The translations under genes and the position numbers were made by a program. Positions 46,417-55,873 of a stretch of 64,000 nucleotides of DNA are shown here, piece after piece. The first letter of the stretch is position 1, and the number at the start of each line of letters is the position of its first letter. The notes below the pieces were generated by a model. The model did no database searches. It was given only the letters and a program-made list of their open reading frames with translations, and had not been told where the DNA came from. Source of the DNA: Marinobacter fonticola (GTDB lineage Bacteria; Pseudomonadota; Gammaproteobacteria; Pseudomonadales; Oleiphilaceae); contig NZ_CP043042.1 of assembly GCF_008122265.1 (NCBI RefSeq), positions 1,488,001 through 1,552,000 on the forward strand. The letters run 5' to 3'.

Positions 46417-46496
46417 CTAAAAATAAGGAAAGAACGAAAGTGCCTGAAAAATTCGTTAATCCGTTGGGAGGTAAAACCCCCATACTGCGACGAAGG

Positions 46497-46576
46497 GACT
46501 GCTGACTCTCCAGACTGCTCGCTTGGAAGACTACTGACTCTCCAGACTGCTTACTTGGAAGACTGCTCACTCCTCC
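46497..46576. repeat. 32-base tandem repeat, 2.5 copies
   Basis: Units start at 46497, 46529 and 46561 (partial). Each begins GACT(G/A)CT and contains GACTCTCCAGACTGCT and CTTGGAA. The first two differ at three positions. There is also an internal half-repeat of GACTGCT every 16 bases or so. Confidence 0.85.
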
Positions 46577-46704
46577 GTCATGGGGGGTACTGCTTACATC
46601 CACGATTGAGATATTAGGGGCTGACGCCGGAGAAGTCTGTTTGTGATGTGTATGCCCGTGTAACGGATTGTGCTGTGAGCCCGTTCCCGGATTTACAGGG
46701 GGTT

Positions 46705-46974
46705 CTAGTGTGCCGTGCGGTTAATTCGCTGATCTACTGCGCGTCGCTGACGGCGCTGGACAAGGCGCCAAGCCGCAGGCGGGGTGGTTCCCCGTCAAGG
46801 TTTGGGAACGACGGCCCAGCGTCGTCAGCGATGCGCCCTTCGGGAGCCCCTGAGAGCTTTGATAGCCGCGTTGCGCTGGCTCGATTTGGAACCACCAAAC
46901 CTTCGCCACCGCGCCTTGCTCTCAAAGCTTTCAGGGGCTCAGTAGATCAGCGAATTAGCCGCACGGCACACTAG
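46705..46974. mobile_element. MITE-like element with 35-base terminal inverted repeats
   Basis: The left end (46705-46739, starting CTAGTGTGCCGTGCGG) and right end (46940-46974, ending CCGCACGGCACACTAG) are inverted copies with one mismatch. The element is about 270 bases and has no coding capacity. TA lies at both tips, which fits a TA target duplication, but the mobilising transposase is not in the window. Further inverted pairs lie inside, including one at 46844-46862 with 46922-46940. The right tip supplies the TAG stop of the neighbouring response-regulator gene. Confidence 0.75.
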
Positions 46975-47942
46975 GCTTCCTGCAACACATCGGGGGCGGT
47001 TTCCGTAAACAGCCGGGTCTCGTACGCGTCCATGAGGCCCTGGACCGCTGCTTTTTCGACGTCCGCGACGCTTGGGGTTCCATGCTGGATGTCCGTGCGG
47101 CACAGCGCCATACCGGCTTCGACCGAAATGTAGCCCGCTGTGGTTTTGAGCGCCTTGTGATTAATGCCGTCGTAGATACGCCGGAAGGCGCTGACGGAGC
47201 AGTGCTCAGGGTTATCGAAATGCGCGACGATGGCGTACTGATTGTCGCCGACCCGGCACAGGGTATCCATGGGGCGAATCAGGTGACTGAGCCGGCGGCC
47301 GATGCCCACCGCCAGCTCGCTCATGGTTCCGGCACTGTGCTGGCGTTTGAGCGGCTGCCAGTTACGGATGCCTACCAGCACATAGGCCGACGCGCCACCG
47401 CGGGATTCGGCCTGGCGTAGACTCCGTTCCAGCCGCTCCCGGGCATAGGCGTTGTTGCACAGACCGGTTTCCAGATCGATGATGTTGCGCGATTCAAGCT
47501 CACGGTTGTTCTCCACGAGCAGGGCGTTGGCCATGAGTAGCGTATTTTGTCGATCCGCCATGCGATCGGCGGCGAAAATCCGTGGTAGCAGTTGCTTGCT
47601 CATGTCTGACTTGTAGATGAAATCGTCCACACCGCGATCGAACGCTTCCGCTAGCGCATCGACGCTTTCACGTGCTGTCAGCAGCATCACGTAAGTATAG
47701 TGGTTGCCCTGTTCGTCCAGCTGACGCACACGGTCGGTCAGTTCCAGGCCATCCATCTCCGGCATGAGCCAATCGGCAATCAGTACGCTTACCGGTCGAT
47801 CCTCCATCAGCCCCACGGCGTCCGGAGCGTTGTGGGCGATACGTACATCGCGGTAGCCGGCTTTCTTTAGCGTGCGGGCAACAACCATGCTGCTAAATTT
47901 GGCATCGTCGACGACGAGTATGGGGAGATCCAGGTTGGGCAT
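46971..47942 (-). CDS. Response regulator with degenerate GGDEF-like domain
   Basis: This 323-residue protein has an N-terminal receiver ('LPILVVDDAKFSSMVVARTL', phospho-acceptor in 'VLIADWLMPEMDGLEL', Lys in 'DFIYKSDMSK') and a C-terminal GGDEF-like domain. The signature there reads 'RVGDNQYAIVAHF', so GGDEF has become VGDNQ and diguanylate cyclase activity is unlikely. The domain may bind nucleotide or protein instead. The TAG stop lies in the right tip of the MITE-like element, so the natural C-terminus may have been changed. yajQ is divergent from it. Confidence 0.88.
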   Translation of the reverse strand: MPNLDLPILVVDDAKFSSMVVARTLKKAGYRDVRIAHNAPDAVGLMEDRPVSVLIADWLMPEMDGLELTDRVRQLDEQGNHYTYVMLLTARESVDALAEAFDRGVDDFIYKSDMSKQLLPRIFAADRMADRQNTLLMANALLVENNRELESRNIIDLETGLCNNAYARERLERSLRQAESRGGASAYVLVGIRNWQPLKRQHSAGTMSELAVGIGRRLSHLIRPMDTLCRVGDNQYAIVAHFDNPEHCSVSAFRRIYDGINHKALKTTAGYISVEAGMALCRTDIQHGTPSVADVEKAAVQGLMDAYETRLFTETAPDVLQEA

Positions 47943-48128
47943 GCTGATTGACGACTCTCAGGGTCCGATCCAGGGTGCGGCTGTGAAGCCAACTTGATAT
48001 TCTAATCCAGGCGCGGCAAGTATAACGCGAATCGTGCCGCCTGCCGCTTTCATTTGTAAAACCTGCGGATCCAATTTCGGTGCACGTGTTCGGTTGCGTG
48101 ACCGCGTCCGCATTTTTGGAGCTTGAGC

Positions 48129-48611
48129 ATGCCCTCTTTTGATATCGTCTCTGAAATTGATATGCACGAAGTCACCAATGCTGTCGACCAGGCCAAACGC
48201 GAGCTGGGCAACCGCTGGGATTTCAAAAACGTCGAGGTGGATGTTGAGCTTGACGACAAGGGCATCACATTGAGCGCAGAGCAGGAGTTTCAGCTCGAGC
48301 AGTTGTTGGATATGGTGCGTATGGCTTTTGCCAAGCGCAACGTCGACACTCGCGCTCTGGAAGAAAGCGGCGACAGCCGTTCCGGCAAACTGGTTAAAAA
48401 GCACTTTACCTTGCGTCAAGGTATTGAAACACCGGACGCCAAGAAGATCGTCAAGCTGCTCAAGGATGCCAAGATGAAGGTGCAGGCGAGCATTCAGGGC
48501 GACAAGGTGCGGGTAACCGGCAAGAAGCGTGACGACCTGCAGGCGGCGATTGCACTGATCAAAGAATCGGAGCTTGAGCTGCCGTTGCAATACAACAACT
48601 TCCGCGACTGA
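48129..48611 (+). CDS. yajQ: YajQ-family nucleotide-binding protein
   Basis: This 160-residue protein ([20 protein letters not shown]) matches YajQ over its whole length, including '[19 protein letters not shown]' and the C-terminal '[11 protein letters not shown]'. YajQ-family proteins bind nucleic acid or nucleotides; members in Xanthomonas and Pseudomonas bind c-di-GMP and act as transcriptional co-regulators. I chose ATG 48129, with GGAG eight bases upstream; a TTG two codons earlier is less likely. It lies next to a GGDEF-like regulator, which may or may not be meaningful. Confidence 0.96.
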   Translation: MPSFDIVSEIDMHEVTNAVDQAKRELGNRWDFKNVEVDVELDDKGITLSAEQEFQLEQLLDMVRMAFAKRNVDTRALEESGDSRSGKLVKKHFTLRQGIETPDAKKIVKLLKDAKMKVQASIQGDKVRVTGKKRDDLQAAIALIKESELELPLQYNNFRD

Positions 48612-50031
48612 CGGAGCCGCCGCAATCACTTCCCGGACCCGACGCGACCTCCTGCGGGAGACGATTTACACGTTTACTCGCTGGCAGGTACTTGCCCTCC
48701 TGTTGCTTGGCTTTTCTGCGGGCCTGCCTTTTCTGCTGGTGTTTTCCACACTTAATGCCCGCCTGGCGGATGTTGGCGTGGAAACGGCCACGATTGGTTT
48801 TTTCAGTTGGCTGGGGATTACCTATTCGATCAAGGTGTTCTGGGCGCCCGTAGTAGACCGTTTGCCTTTGCCTGTCCTCGACCGTTTACTGGGCAAGCGG
48901 CGAAGCTGGATGTTGCTGGCACAAGTAGGTATTGCCGCAGGTCTGTTATTGATGGCGGGTGTCGATGCCGCATCGGCTCCGACACTGATGGCTTTATGCG
49001 GGCTGTTGGTGGCTTTTTCCTCGGCGACACAGGATGTGGCCATCGATGCTTACCGGATCGAAATTGCCGAACCCAGGATTCAAGCGGCACTGGCGGCAGC
49101 CTACATTTTTGGCTATCGGGTCGCCTTGTTGGTGGCCGGGGCGGGGGCTCTTTATCTGGCGGAATACTGGTCCTGGGAAATATCCTATCAAGTGATGGCG
49201 TTGCTTGTGGGCATCGGTATCGTCACCGTTCTTTTTGTCCGGGAGCCGCGGGCCAATCACTATGCAGCGGCTCAAGACCTGGCCGAGGCGGTGGAGCGGG
49301 AGACGCTCAAGCGCGCCCACCTTTCTCCGCAGGTGGCCAAGCTGGCCGGCTGGACATCTGCGGCTATCGTCGGTCCATTCCTTGATTTCTTTCGCCGCTA
49401 TCGTGACCTGGCGGTGGCGATACTGGTACTGGTGGCAGTCTACCGTATCTGCGACATCGCTTTGGGGGTCATGGCCAATCCCTTCTATCTCAATTTCATG
49501 GGCTTTTCCAAAACGGACGTTGCCGACGTCACCAAGATTTTCGGTTTCGCCATGACGATTGCGGGCTCGGGATTGGGCGGCGTCCTGGTCGTGCGTTACG
49601 GCGTGCGTCCCATCCTGTTGGTGGGCGCGGTTCTCGGCGCACTCAGTAATCTGCTGTTTATGGTGATCGCCCAGTATCCACCCGATATTTACACCCTGGC
49701 TTTGGTGGTCAGCGCTGACAATCTGAGCGGTGGGATCGCTAATGTGGCCTTAATTGCGTGGTTGTCGAGTATGACCAGTGCAGCGTTTACGGCAACGCAG
49801 TACGCTTTGTTCAGCTCGCTAATGACCTTGCCGGGCAAATTCATCGGTGGTTTTTCGGGAATCGTTGTCGAGTCTTTCGGCTACGATCAGTTCTTTCTCG
49901 TTTCCGCCGTGATGGGTATTCCGGCCATCCTGCTCGCCTGGTACATGCTGCGTCATGGCGATCGGCTGGACGCTTTGGCCCCGGCCAACGAGGGAGGCGA
50001 AGAGGAGGAGGGCGGCCGGCAGTCGAACTGA
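48574..50031 (+). CDS. AmpG-like MFS permease
   Basis: This major-facilitator permease of up to 485 residues has about twelve helices, '[20 protein letters not shown]' in the first helix and '[10 protein letters not shown]' after helix 4, both as in AmpG. AmpG imports anhydro-muropeptides for cell-wall recycling. The start is uncertain: no ATG or GTG exists before the first helix. TTG 48574, inside the end of yajQ, is the farthest in-frame start, and CTG or ATT around 48646-48665, near GGGAG, would give a more typical short N-terminus. The C-terminus is an acidic tail ([10 protein letters not shown]). Confidence 0.85.
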   Translation: MSCRCNTTTSATDGAAAITSRTRRDLLRETIYTFTRWQVLALLLLGFSAGLPFLLVFSTLNARLADVGVETATIGFFSWLGITYSIKVFWAPVVDRLPLPVLDRLLGKRRSWMLLAQVGIAAGLLLMAGVDAASAPTLMALCGLLVAFSSATQDVAIDAYRIEIAEPRIQAALAAAYIFGYRVALLVAGAGALYLAEYWSWEISYQVMALLVGIGIVTVLFVREPRANHYAAAQDLAEAVERETLKRAHLSPQVAKLAGWTSAAIVGPFLDFFRRYRDLAVAILVLVAVYRICDIALGVMANPFYLNFMGFSKTDVADVTKIFGFAMTIAGSGLGGVLVVRYGVRPILLVGAVLGALSNLLFMVIAQYPPDIYTLALVVSADNLSGGIANVALIAWLSSMTSAAFTATQYALFSSLMTLPGKFIGGFSGIVVESFGYDQFFLVSAVMGIPAILLAWYMLRHGDRLDALAPANEGGEEEEGGRQSN

Positions 50032-50036
50032 ACGGC

Positions 50037-50375
50037 TCACAGTGTCCAGCGGAACTGTGTCATGGACACGCGGCCGTTTTTCACGAGCACCCCTTCCTCG
50101 GTCAGCCGTTGGCACTGCTGAACGTAACGATTGGAATCCGGTGAAAACGCGACGCGTCCGTCTTGCTTCAGGACGCGGTACCAAGGCACCTCCGAACCGT
50201 CCGGAAGTTGGCTCAGGGTCCGGCCCACGAAGCGGGCCAGTCCCTGGAATCCCGCCAGCCGCGCAATCTGGCCGTAGCTGGCCACGCGCCCGGGCGGGAT
50301 GGTGCAGACCACCTGCCAGATGATCTGCTCGCGACTGATGCCGCTCTCGATAGACGGCTCAGAGACGGAGGGCAC
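50037..50375 (-). CDS. Alkyltransferase-like (ATL) DNA-repair protein
   Basis: This 112-residue protein is related to the C-terminal domain of O6-methylguanine-DNA methyltransferase. Where the methyltransferase has the acceptor cysteine in PCHR, this protein has 'PWYRV', so it cannot accept methyl groups. ATL proteins (E. coli YbaZ has PWHR) bind O6-alkylguanine, flip the base and hand it to nucleotide excision repair. The rest is well conserved ('IPPGRVASYGQIARLAGF'). It overlaps the upstream SDR gene by 17 bases. Confidence 0.9.
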   Translation of the reverse strand: MPSVSEPSIESGISREQIIWQVVCTIPPGRVASYGQIARLAGFQGLARFVGRTLSQLPDGSEVPWYRVLKQDGRVAFSPDSNRYVQQCQRLTEEGVLVKNGRVSMTQFRWTL

Positions 50376-51120
50376 CGTCCACCTCGATCATGCGACCGGA
50401 CATGTAGTCGTTCTCCATGATAAAGGCCGCGGCGGAGGCAATATCTTCCGGTTTGCCCATGCGCTTGAGGGGGATGCCGGCCGTCATCTTTTCCAGTGCT
50501 TCGGGCTTCATCGACGCGGTCATTTCAGTCTCGATAAAGCCGGGCGCGATGCCCATGGCGCGAATGCCGTAGCGAGCCAGTTCCTTGGCCCAGACCGGGA
50601 CCAGGGCGGCGACGGCCGCTTTCGCCGACGAATAGTTACTCTGGCCCATGTTGCCGGCGCGGGAAATGCTGCTGATATTGATGAGCACGCCCTTGTCACC
50701 GTGCTTGATCATCTGGGTGGCCGCCTCGCGGCCGCACAGGAACACGCCGGTCAGATTGACGTCGATCACTGCCTGCCATTCCGCCAGGCTCATGCGCTTT
50801 TCGATTTCGCCGTTCTTGGCCTTGATCATCAGGCCGTCCCGTAGAATGCCGGCATTGTTGATCAGCCCGTTAAGCTGGCCGAAGTCGTCGTGAATGGCGG
50901 CGAAGGTGGACTCGACTTCTTCTTCGCGGGCGACGTTGCAGGTATACGCCATGGCTTGGCCGCCAGCGGCTTTGCAGGCTGCGACGGCCTCGTCGAGCTT
51001 TTCCGGCATCAAGTCAATCAAGGCCAGCCGCGCGCCCCGCGCCGCCAGGTACTCCGCCATGGCCCGACCTAGTCCCTGGCCACCGCCGGTAATCGCAATC
51101 ACTGAATCTTGAAGTTTCAT
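50359..51120 (-). CDS. FabG-like short-chain dehydrogenase/reductase
   Basis: This 253-residue classical SDR has the cofactor motif 'ITGGGQGLGRAMAEYL' (residues 10-25), NNAG at the end of strand 4, the catalytic Ser in 'INISSISRAGNMGQSNYSSA' and the YxxxK pair in 'NYSSAKAAV'. The most similar characterised group is 3-oxoacyl-ACP reductase FabG, but it lies outside a fatty-acid operon, so another acyl-CoA or ketone substrate is possible. Its last 17 bases overlap the ATL gene on the same strand. Confidence 0.9.
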   Translation of the reverse strand: MKLQDSVIAITGGGQGLGRAMAEYLAARGARLALIDLMPEKLDEAVAACKAAGGQAMAYTCNVAREEEVESTFAAIHDDFGQLNGLINNAGILRDGLMIKAKNGEIEKRMSLAEWQAVIDVNLTGVFLCGREAATQMIKHGDKGVLINISSISRAGNMGQSNYSSAKAAVAALVPVWAKELARYGIRAMGIAPGFIETEMTASMKPEALEKMTAGIPLKRMGKPEDIASAAAFIMENDYMSGRMIEVDGALRL

Positions 51121-51259
51121 GTTACGCCCTAATTGTTTGTTGTGGATTGGTGTTTATGTGAGTTGATTATTGTGAGTCGGTAAATTTGGCGAGCAAGAGT
51201 ATACCAGAGCGTCGATGGGCTTCATCGGCTGGAGACATTCGTTATTGAGGAGCGGCGAC

Positions 51260-51769
51260 ATGGGTTTTCTCTTTGTAGCCTTCATTGTGTTGCCTATCGT
51301 CGAAATGGTCATCCTGATCAAGGTGGGTGGGATTATCGGCGCATTAAGTACCATCGGCCTGGTTCTGTTAACCGCCGTGGTTGGCGCCGCCCTACTGCGT
51401 CAGCAGGGGCTTGCGACGCTGTTCCGGGCCAACCAGCGCATCAACAGCGGTGAGTTGCCCGCCCGGGAGGTGGCCGAAGGGCTGATTCTGGCAGTCGGCG
51501 GGGCCCTGCTACTGACGCCGGGCTTCGTTACCGATGCCGTCGGCTTTCTATGCCTGCTGCCGCCAACCCGGCGCTGGCTGGCCAGCCACGCGCTAAAGCG
51601 AATGGTCGTTGCCGGTGCGTCTCGCAGCGGTTTTCACTTCACCGCCGGCGGTCAAGATCCCTTCGGACGTTCCCCCTTTAGTCGTGACGATATTATCGAG
51701 GGGGAATACCGTCGGCAGGAAGACGACACCAAGAGTTCCGAAGACCGGGATGCGTTAGAAAAAAAGTGA
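51260..51769 (+). CDS. fxsA: FxsA-family membrane protein
   Basis: This 169-residue protein has three or four membrane helices in its first 115 residues ('MGFLFVAFIVLPIVEMVILI', 'ALLLTPGFVTDAVGFLCLLP') and a soluble charged tail. FxsA in E. coli relieves F-plasmid exclusion of phage T7. The wider family's role is unknown. I chose ATG 51260, with GGAG upstream; 51215 would add 15 residues without support. Its place directly before groES is widely conserved. Confidence 0.92.
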   Translation: MGFLFVAFIVLPIVEMVILIKVGGIIGALSTIGLVLLTAVVGAALLRQQGLATLFRANQRINSGELPAREVAEGLILAVGGALLLTPGFVTDAVGFLCLLPPTRRWLASHALKRMVVAGASRSGFHFTAGGQDPFGRSPFSRDDIIEGEYRRQEDDTKSSEDRDALEKK

Positions 51770-51790
51770 AAATTTTTTTCACCGGGGGTG

Positions 51791-51817
51791 TTGAAATGCC
51801 GGGCCGTAACCCCACAT
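51791..51817 (+). promoter_or_regulatory. Sigma-32-type heat-shock promoter of groESL
   Basis: TTGAAA at 51791-51796, a 13-base spacer and CCCCACAT at 51810-51817 match the RpoH consensus (CTTGAAA then CCCCATNT). The groES start follows about 135 bases later. Confidence 0.85.
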
Positions 51818-51951
51818 AAGGACCACAAGTTTGCTGTGGGTCACGAAGATCCTGACAAAACAGGTGCTTACGAGCCCCGGCGTTTTGGGTAAACCTCATT
51901 GCCAAAGACAATCTGACTTTTGTCGCAATCTGACTACTGGAGAAAAGAGCA

Positions 51952-52242
51952 ATGAAAATTCGTCCGCTACACGATCGTGTTGTCGTACGCCGTAAGGAAG
52001 AGGAAGAGAAGACCGCTGGCGGTATCGTCCTACCGGGCAACGCCAAGGAAAAGCCGTCCCAGGGCGAAGTGCTCGCCATCGGCAACGGCCGTATTCTCGA
52101 CAATGGCGAAACCCGTGCGCTGGCGGTGAACGTCGGTGATACCGTGGTGTTTGGTCAGTACGCTGGAAACACTGTGAAGATCGACGGTGAAGACCTGCTT
52201 ATTCTGAGCGAGAACGAAATCTACGGTGTGCTGGAAAGCTAA
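51952..52242 (+). CDS. groES: Co-chaperonin GroES
   Basis: This 96-residue protein ([20 protein letters not shown]) has the GroES mobile loop '[20 protein letters not shown]' and full normal length. It caps the GroEL ring during folding. GGAGAAAAG precedes the ATG. A sigma-32-type promoter lies upstream and groEL follows after about 70 bases. Confidence 0.98.
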   Translation: MKIRPLHDRVVVRRKEEEEKTAGGIVLPGNAKEKPSQGEVLAIGNGRILDNGETRALAVNVGDTVVFGQYAGNTVKIDGEDLLILSENEIYGVLES

Positions 52243-53964
<1,722 letters not shown>

Positions 53965-54007
53965 GCCGACCCTCACCCGGTCCGACGACCGTTTCCGGTC
54001 ATAAAAG

Positions 54008-54036
54008 GCCCCACGCTTAGGCGTGGGGTTTTTTTT
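54008..54036 (+). terminator. Intrinsic terminator after groEL
   Basis: CCCCACGC and GCGTGGGG form an eight-base-pair stem with loop TTAG, followed by eight T. Confidence 0.95.
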
Positions 54037-54121
54037 GGACTGCGTCATGCACTTGTGGTGGCGGTTTGTTAGACTCCGGTTCACTTGCGTGACGACGCGT
54101 TGATCCATGTCCTGAATATGT

Positions 54122-54910
54122 ATGACTGATACCCCAGAATCTCCTTTTCTGCGACCCGGCAAAGTGGTGTTACTGACGTTGCTAGGATTGGTCGTCTATC
54201 TTGTCGCGTTGGTATTCTGGATTCCCGCCGGTTGGGTGTGGCACCTGAGCCGCGACTCTGTTCCCTTACCGCCCGGTGTCGCTGTCGAACAGGTTTCGGG
54301 CCAGCTCTGGAACGGGGCTTTACAGGCCCGTGTTATGGGGCATTCGCTCCAGGTGGGCTGGCATATCGATGGCCTCATCGACGAGGACGCTTATCTGCCT
54401 GTCGGTTGGCGGGTGCAAACCTCGAAATCCAGCCTGCAGGGCGAGGTTCGGCTCACCGGTGTCAACGCTATGGCGCTCTCGGCCGACGGTCATATCAACA
54501 TCTCTGAGTTCAGCCGAGAAATACAGCGTAGCGGAGGCGCCATGATCGAGGGTAACGTCAACGTAAACTCCCTTTCCCTCGCCATGACGGACGGATCGCT
54601 GACTCAACTTAATGGGCGCGCAAGTTGGCCTGGAGGTCAGGTCACTTGGCCAATGGGCGGCTCGACCCAAAGCGCAGTGCTACCTGCCATGCAGGCCAGC
54701 GTGGATGAGCGGCAGGGGCGGATAGATTTGCAGATTTCATCTGCGGATAGCCCGGATCCGGTAATCAGTGCCAACCTTCAGCCGGACGGTATGGCGCAGA
54801 TTCAGGTATTCCGGCGAATGCTGGATTTGGTCAATCAACCCTGGTCGGGCAATGCTGCGCCCGGCGATGTGGTTTTCAGTGTGCGTCAGCGCGTCATGCC
54901 AGCGGGGTAA
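54122..54910 (+). CDS. gspN: Type II secretion system protein N
   Basis: This 262-residue GspN-like protein has one N-terminal membrane helix (residues 15-38) and a periplasmic domain with 'VEQVSGQLWNGALQARVMG', the family's most typical stretch. GspN is an accessory inner-membrane component of the type II secretion machine, present in only some systems. In classical operons it comes last; here it comes first, three bases before gspC, so it is part of the gspN-C-D unit. Confidence 0.88.
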   Translation: MTDTPESPFLRPGKVVLLTLLGLVVYLVALVFWIPAGWVWHLSRDSVPLPPGVAVEQVSGQLWNGALQARVMGHSLQVGWHIDGLIDEDAYLPVGWRVQTSKSSLQGEVRLTGVNAMALSADGHINISEFSREIQRSGGAMIEGNVNVNSLSLAMTDGSLTQLNGRASWPGGQVTWPMGGSTQSAVLPAMQASVDERQGRIDLQISSADSPDPVISANLQPDGMAQIQVFRRMLDLVNQPWSGNAAPGDVVFSVRQRVMPAG

Positions 54911-54913
54911 ACG

Positions 54914-55756
54914 ATGGCTTCGGTTCGCTACGCAACGCCGTTTGCCAGTGTGCCTCGCTGGATCGCCAACGTGTTGCTTATTGGTCTGGTTATCTATTCC
55001 GCTTGGATCATGGGCCGTTTGACCTGGATGCTGGTTTGGACCGATCCCGTTATGGTCGGGCCCAGGACGAGCTCTCAGTCCTCCACTGCGGGTGAAACAG
55101 GGCAATCTCAGCCATTGGCCGCCTACGATCTGTTTGGCCGGCCGGATGCCGGCACGCCGGTGGCGGAAGCGGTACGGCGATCTGCGCCGCAAACCCACCT
55201 GCGAATGAAGCTTGAGGGCGTCCTCGTGGCCACACGCCCGGAACTGTCCGGTGCTATAGTTTCAGGGACCGACGGCTCCACAGCGTACTACCGCGTTGGC
55301 GAGACGATGCCCGGCAACATCGAATTGGCTGAAGTTGAATCACAGCGCATTTTGATCCGCCGCAATGGTGAAATTGAATCCCTGGCCTTTGAAGAGGGCG
55401 AGGGTGAAGGTATGGTATCGCAAGTTGAGGATGCGGATTATGCCTCGCCGGAGGCGTTCGTTGAAGAGGCCCAGGCCGAGTTGGCTGCGCAGGGGGATGC
55501 TGCGCTCCAGCAGTATGGTTTGCGCCCGGTAGAACCGGGTACGACTCAAGGTTATGTCTACGACGGATCGAACCCCATGCTGTCGGCCTTGAATCTGCAG
55601 TCCGGCGATGTGATTACCGCGATCAATGGCCAGTCGCTGGGAGATATCGAGCAGGACCGGGAGTTGCTCAACTCCTGGCGGGACATGCCTCAGATTGAGG
55701 TGGAGGTCATGCGTGACGGTGTCAGTTTTACGGTCAATTACGCGCTCCCCCAGTAG
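54914..55756 (+). CDS. gspC: Type II secretion system protein C
   Basis: This 280-residue inner-membrane protein links the inner-membrane platform to the secretin. It has one membrane helix (residues 18-40), a homology region at about 65-160 ('RMKLEGVLVATRPELSGAIV') and a C-terminal PDZ domain ('LQSGDVITAINGQSLGDIEQ'). The PDZ domain takes part in substrate recognition. It starts three bases after gspN and is followed by gspD after about 115 bases. Confidence 0.93.
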   Translation: MASVRYATPFASVPRWIANVLLIGLVIYSAWIMGRLTWMLVWTDPVMVGPRTSSQSSTAGETGQSQPLAAYDLFGRPDAGTPVAEAVRRSAPQTHLRMKLEGVLVATRPELSGAIVSGTDGSTAYYRVGETMPGNIELAEVESQRILIRRNGEIESLAFEEGEGEGMVSQVEDADYASPEAFVEEAQAELAAQGDAALQQYGLRPVEPGTTQGYVYDGSNPMLSALNLQSGDVITAINGQSLGDIEQDRELLNSWRDMPQIEVEVMRDGVSFTVNYALPQ

Positions 55757-55873
55757 CCATAGAACGTATGTGGAACAACAGCGATTAAACGTGACATTAC
55801 AACGTGACATTACAACAAGGGTGGGCGACAGTAGCCCATCTGTAAGAAAGCCTGTACAGGAAACCAGCACTGC

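Larger units (their letters stand above)
46226..46970. other. Repeat-rich intergenic region
   Basis: About 745 bases hold no credible gene. They hold the promoter of the AraC gene, a minus-strand terminator at 46384-46416, a 32-base tandem repeat at 46497-46576 and a MITE-like inverted-repeat element from 46705. Short open frames across the element are artefacts of its symmetry. Confidence 0.7.

Noticed and set aside
46648..46974. 108-codon plus-strand frame across the MITE-like element
   Set aside because: It arises from the symmetry of the inverted repeats and ends at the element border.
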